A stretch of DNA of 64,000 nt from assembly GCA_023512345.1 (NCBI GenBank), contig JAILZT010000001.1, positions 186,001-250,000 of the forward strand, in the 5' to 3' direction. Shown here piece by piece: positions 62,501 to 64,000 of the stretch. This stretch comes from Paenibacillus sp. (GTDB taxonomy: Bacteria > Bacillota > Bacilli > Paenibacillales > Paenibacillaceae). Under the pieces are notes generated by a model. It was not told the DNA's origin, did not search any database, and saw only the letters and a list, made by a program, of their open reading frames with translations. Both the position numbers and the translations under genes were made by a program. Within the stretch, counting starts at the first letter, position 1. Each line of letters opens with the position of its first letter.

Positions 62501-63045
62501 AATATATACTCTCTAGTCTTTAATTCTATCGGAATGCCCGCTGTAACCAAGAATACCTGATTGCATTGACGTGCAAGGCGTTGATTCATACGTCCAGCCA
62601 GATCTCGGTAGAGGCGGCCCAGTGAATACTCGGGTACGATTCCGTTCCCAACCTCATTAGTAACCATAATCAAATTCCCGTTAAAGGACATCACACTCTG
62701 TTCAAGAAGGCTAATCTCCCGCTCTATAATCTCTTGTCTATTCTTATCTTTTTCCACAGACAAAAGAAGATTAGAGAGCCATAGGGTAAGACAATCCACA
62801 AGGACCGTCCTCCCCCCTGAAAGGCCATCCAAAAGACTTGCTAAATGAAGCGGCTCCTCAATCGTCTCCCAAGAATAATCCGATTCGGAACGCTGCAGTT
62901 GGTGCAGTGCAATCCGTTCCTCCATCTCCTGATCAAAGGCTTGGCCCGTCGCGATGTATACGGCCCGAGCCGCTAAGGTCATCGTCAGCTTCTCAGCGAA
63001 GGTGCTCTTGCCGCTGCGTGCACCTCCCGTTATTAGAATACTCAT
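62497..63045 (-). CDS. cobU: Adenosylcobinamide kinase / guanylyltransferase
   Basis: This bifunctional enzyme phosphorylates adenosylcobinamide and transfers GMP to make adenosylcobinamide-GDP. The 182-residue protein has P-loop TGGARSGKSTFAE, AVYIATGQAFDQEMEERI.LH with the guanylylated His region, VLVDCLTLWLSNLL and MVTNEVGNGIVPEYSLGRLYRDLAG. It overlaps cobT and cobS by 4 bases each, so translation of the three is coupled. Confidence 0.97.
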   Translation of the reverse strand: MSILITGGARSGKSTFAEKLTMTLAARAVYIATGQAFDQEMEERIALHQLQRSESDYSWETIEEPLHLASLLDGLSGGRTVLVDCLTLWLSNLLLSVEKDKNRQEIIEREISLLEQSVMSFNGNLIMVTNEVGNGIVPEYSLGRLYRDLAGRMNQRLARQCNQVFLVTAGIPIELKTREYIL

Positions 63046-64000
63046 TTACTGTCCTTCTCTGCCGCGGATACCCCCGCGCTTTCGAAGGTCGCCATCTCGT
63101 TCATAATATGGGAGACCGCATCGATCAGATGAAGAGATAGTACCCCACCTGTACCCTCACCCAGCCGTAATCCCAAATCCAGCAGTGGTTCAAGTCCTAA
63201 CCGCTGCAGCATCAATCGGTGTCCTTGTTCCCCCGAGACATGGGATGCAATCATATAGCTGGCAGATTCCGGTGCTAACGCCCGCGCCACTAAAGCTGCT
63301 GCACTTGAAATGAAACCGTCAATTACAACGGGTACACGGTTGGCTGCGGCACCTAGAATTATACCCGCCAAGCCTGCGATCTCCAGACCTCCCACCTTGG
63401 ACAAAACATCCAAAGGGTCAGTTGCATTTGGCTGATTTGTATGTAACGCTTGCTCAACAACTCTAACTTTATTACGAAGCTGTGCATCATCGATACCAGT
63501 TCCTCTTCCCACAGCCAACTCCGGGGATATATCCTCAAACGCACATAAAATTGCTGCGCTTGCTGTTGTGTTACCAATACCCATCTCCCCTGTGATGAAC
63601 AGTTCAGTTCCATCCTGCACAGCATCCTGAACTACCTTTACTCCAATCAAAAGAGCTTGAAGCGCTTCGTCCCTGCTCATCGCCGGTCCAACCGCCATAT
63701 TATCTGTGCCCATTCGTACCTTTCGTGCAATAAGATCCGGATGACTTAATTCGCCGTTGATACCGACATCAACAAACTTTACCTCGGCGTTACCTTGACG
63801 GGCCAATACATTCACAGCGGCTCCGCCGGTCAGAAAATTATGGGCCATCTGCAGCGTCACCTCTTGAGGGAATGCACTTACTCCCTCACAACAGACACCA
63901 TGATCAGCAGCCATTACAACAACTGTCCGCTTCTTATACGATGGATTTTCTATAGCAGAAATACCTGCAAGCCTAACAGCTAGGGTTTCCAGACGTCCCA
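63042..64000 (-). CDS. cobT: Nicotinate-nucleotide--dimethylbenzimidazole phosphoribosyltransferase (5' end outside window)
   Basis: CobT activates the lower ligand base to alpha-ribazole phosphate. The visible 318 codons run open to the window edge through GRLETLAVRLAGIS, so the ATG at 63914 is internal. VVVMAADHGVCCEGVSAFPQEVT, GEMGIGNTTASAAI, GRGTGIDD, VVIDGFISSAAAL and LRLGEGTGGVLSLHLI (catalytic Glu) are all present. It probably heads the group; a cobalamin riboswitch, if any, lies beyond the window. Confidence 0.96.
   Translation of the reverse strand, partial: GRLETLAVRLAGISAIENPSYKKRTVVVMAADHGVCCEGVSAFPQEVTLQMAHNFLTGGAAVNVLARQGNAEVKFVDVGINGELSHPDLIARKVRMGTDNMAVGPAMSRDEALQALLIGVKVVQDAVQDGTELFITGEMGIGNTTASAAILCAFEDISPELAVGRGTGIDDAQLRNKVRVVEQALHTNQPNATDPLDVLSKVGGLEIAGLAGIILGAAANRVPVVIDGFISSAAALVARALAPESASYMIASHVSGEQGHRLMLQRLGLEPLLDLGLRLGEGTGGVLSLHLIDAVSHIMNEMATFESAGVSAAEKDSK

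Overview
The window looks like a chromosomal segment of a low-to-moderate GC, endospore-forming Gram-positive bacterium, most probably Paenibacillus. Supporting this are strong AGGAGG-type ribosome binding sites, a T-box leader in front of the ilv genes, an L20-type leader in front of infC-rpmI-rplT, a perfect PerR box, Bacillus-type genes (ykuU, yqkE, ytqA/ytqB, nupNOPQ) and frequent GTG/TTG starts. No tRNA, rRNA, CRISPR array, prophage or intact insertion sequence was seen.

Layout. 1-2.2 kb: truncated PAS histidine kinase, a small zinc-ribbon protein and a 2-Cys peroxiredoxin with a PerR box. 2.2-13.5 kb: branched-chain amino acid genes, T-box > ilvB-ilvN-ilvC-leuA, with leuB displaced about 4.6 kb away. 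Between leuA and leuB lie an ECF sigma/anti-sigma/membrane protein operon, an aldo/keto reductase and a repeat-rich spacer with a probable IS1182-type transposase remnant. 13.6-20.2 kb: GNAT protein, Gly/Tyr-rich protein, four-gene nucleoside ABC transporter, acyl-CoA thioesterase. 20.2-30.3 kb: infC-rpmI-rplT, membrane glycosyltransferase, PAP2 phosphatase, trmB, radical SAM/methyltransferase pair, manA, lipase and methyltransferase. 30.3-37 kb: repeat-bearing spacer, recQ/radical SAM/GNAT-nucleotidyltransferase operon, RluA-type pseudouridine synthase. 37-43.5 kb: sugar ABC operon with two paralogous LacI regulators. 43.5-47 kb: two unknown genes, a frameshifted TetR gene and oleate hydratase. 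47-60 kb: DsbA-like protein, divergent glycosyltransferases, ApbE, HAD and phosphodiesterase genes, SDR, a ClpP paralogue, an ECF sigma factor, Xaa-Pro peptidase and a chemoreceptor. 60-64 kb: cobT-cobU-cobS-cobQ, cobT cut by the window edge.

How genes work together. ilvBNC, leuA and leuB make isoleucine, valine and leucine precursors, and the T-box senses uncharged tRNA (probably tRNA-Leu). The nup-like operon imports nucleosides. The sugar operon (binding protein, ATPase, permease, LacI) has a sigma-A promoter with a LacI-type palindrome just downstream. The cob genes attach and activate the lower ligand of cobalamin.

Most of the window is ordinary housekeeping and transport. The points most worth a second look are a pair of ~80-nt hairpin-forming repeats at the sugar locus, a probable 4-bp slippage frameshift in the TetR gene beside an oleate hydratase carrying Met where many homologues have a catalytic Glu, hairpins on both sides of ilvC, the likely AUC start of infC, a GNAT-nucleotidyltransferase fusion, and several intergenic palindromic repeats. 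I did not find clear evidence of a wholly undescribed multi-gene system.
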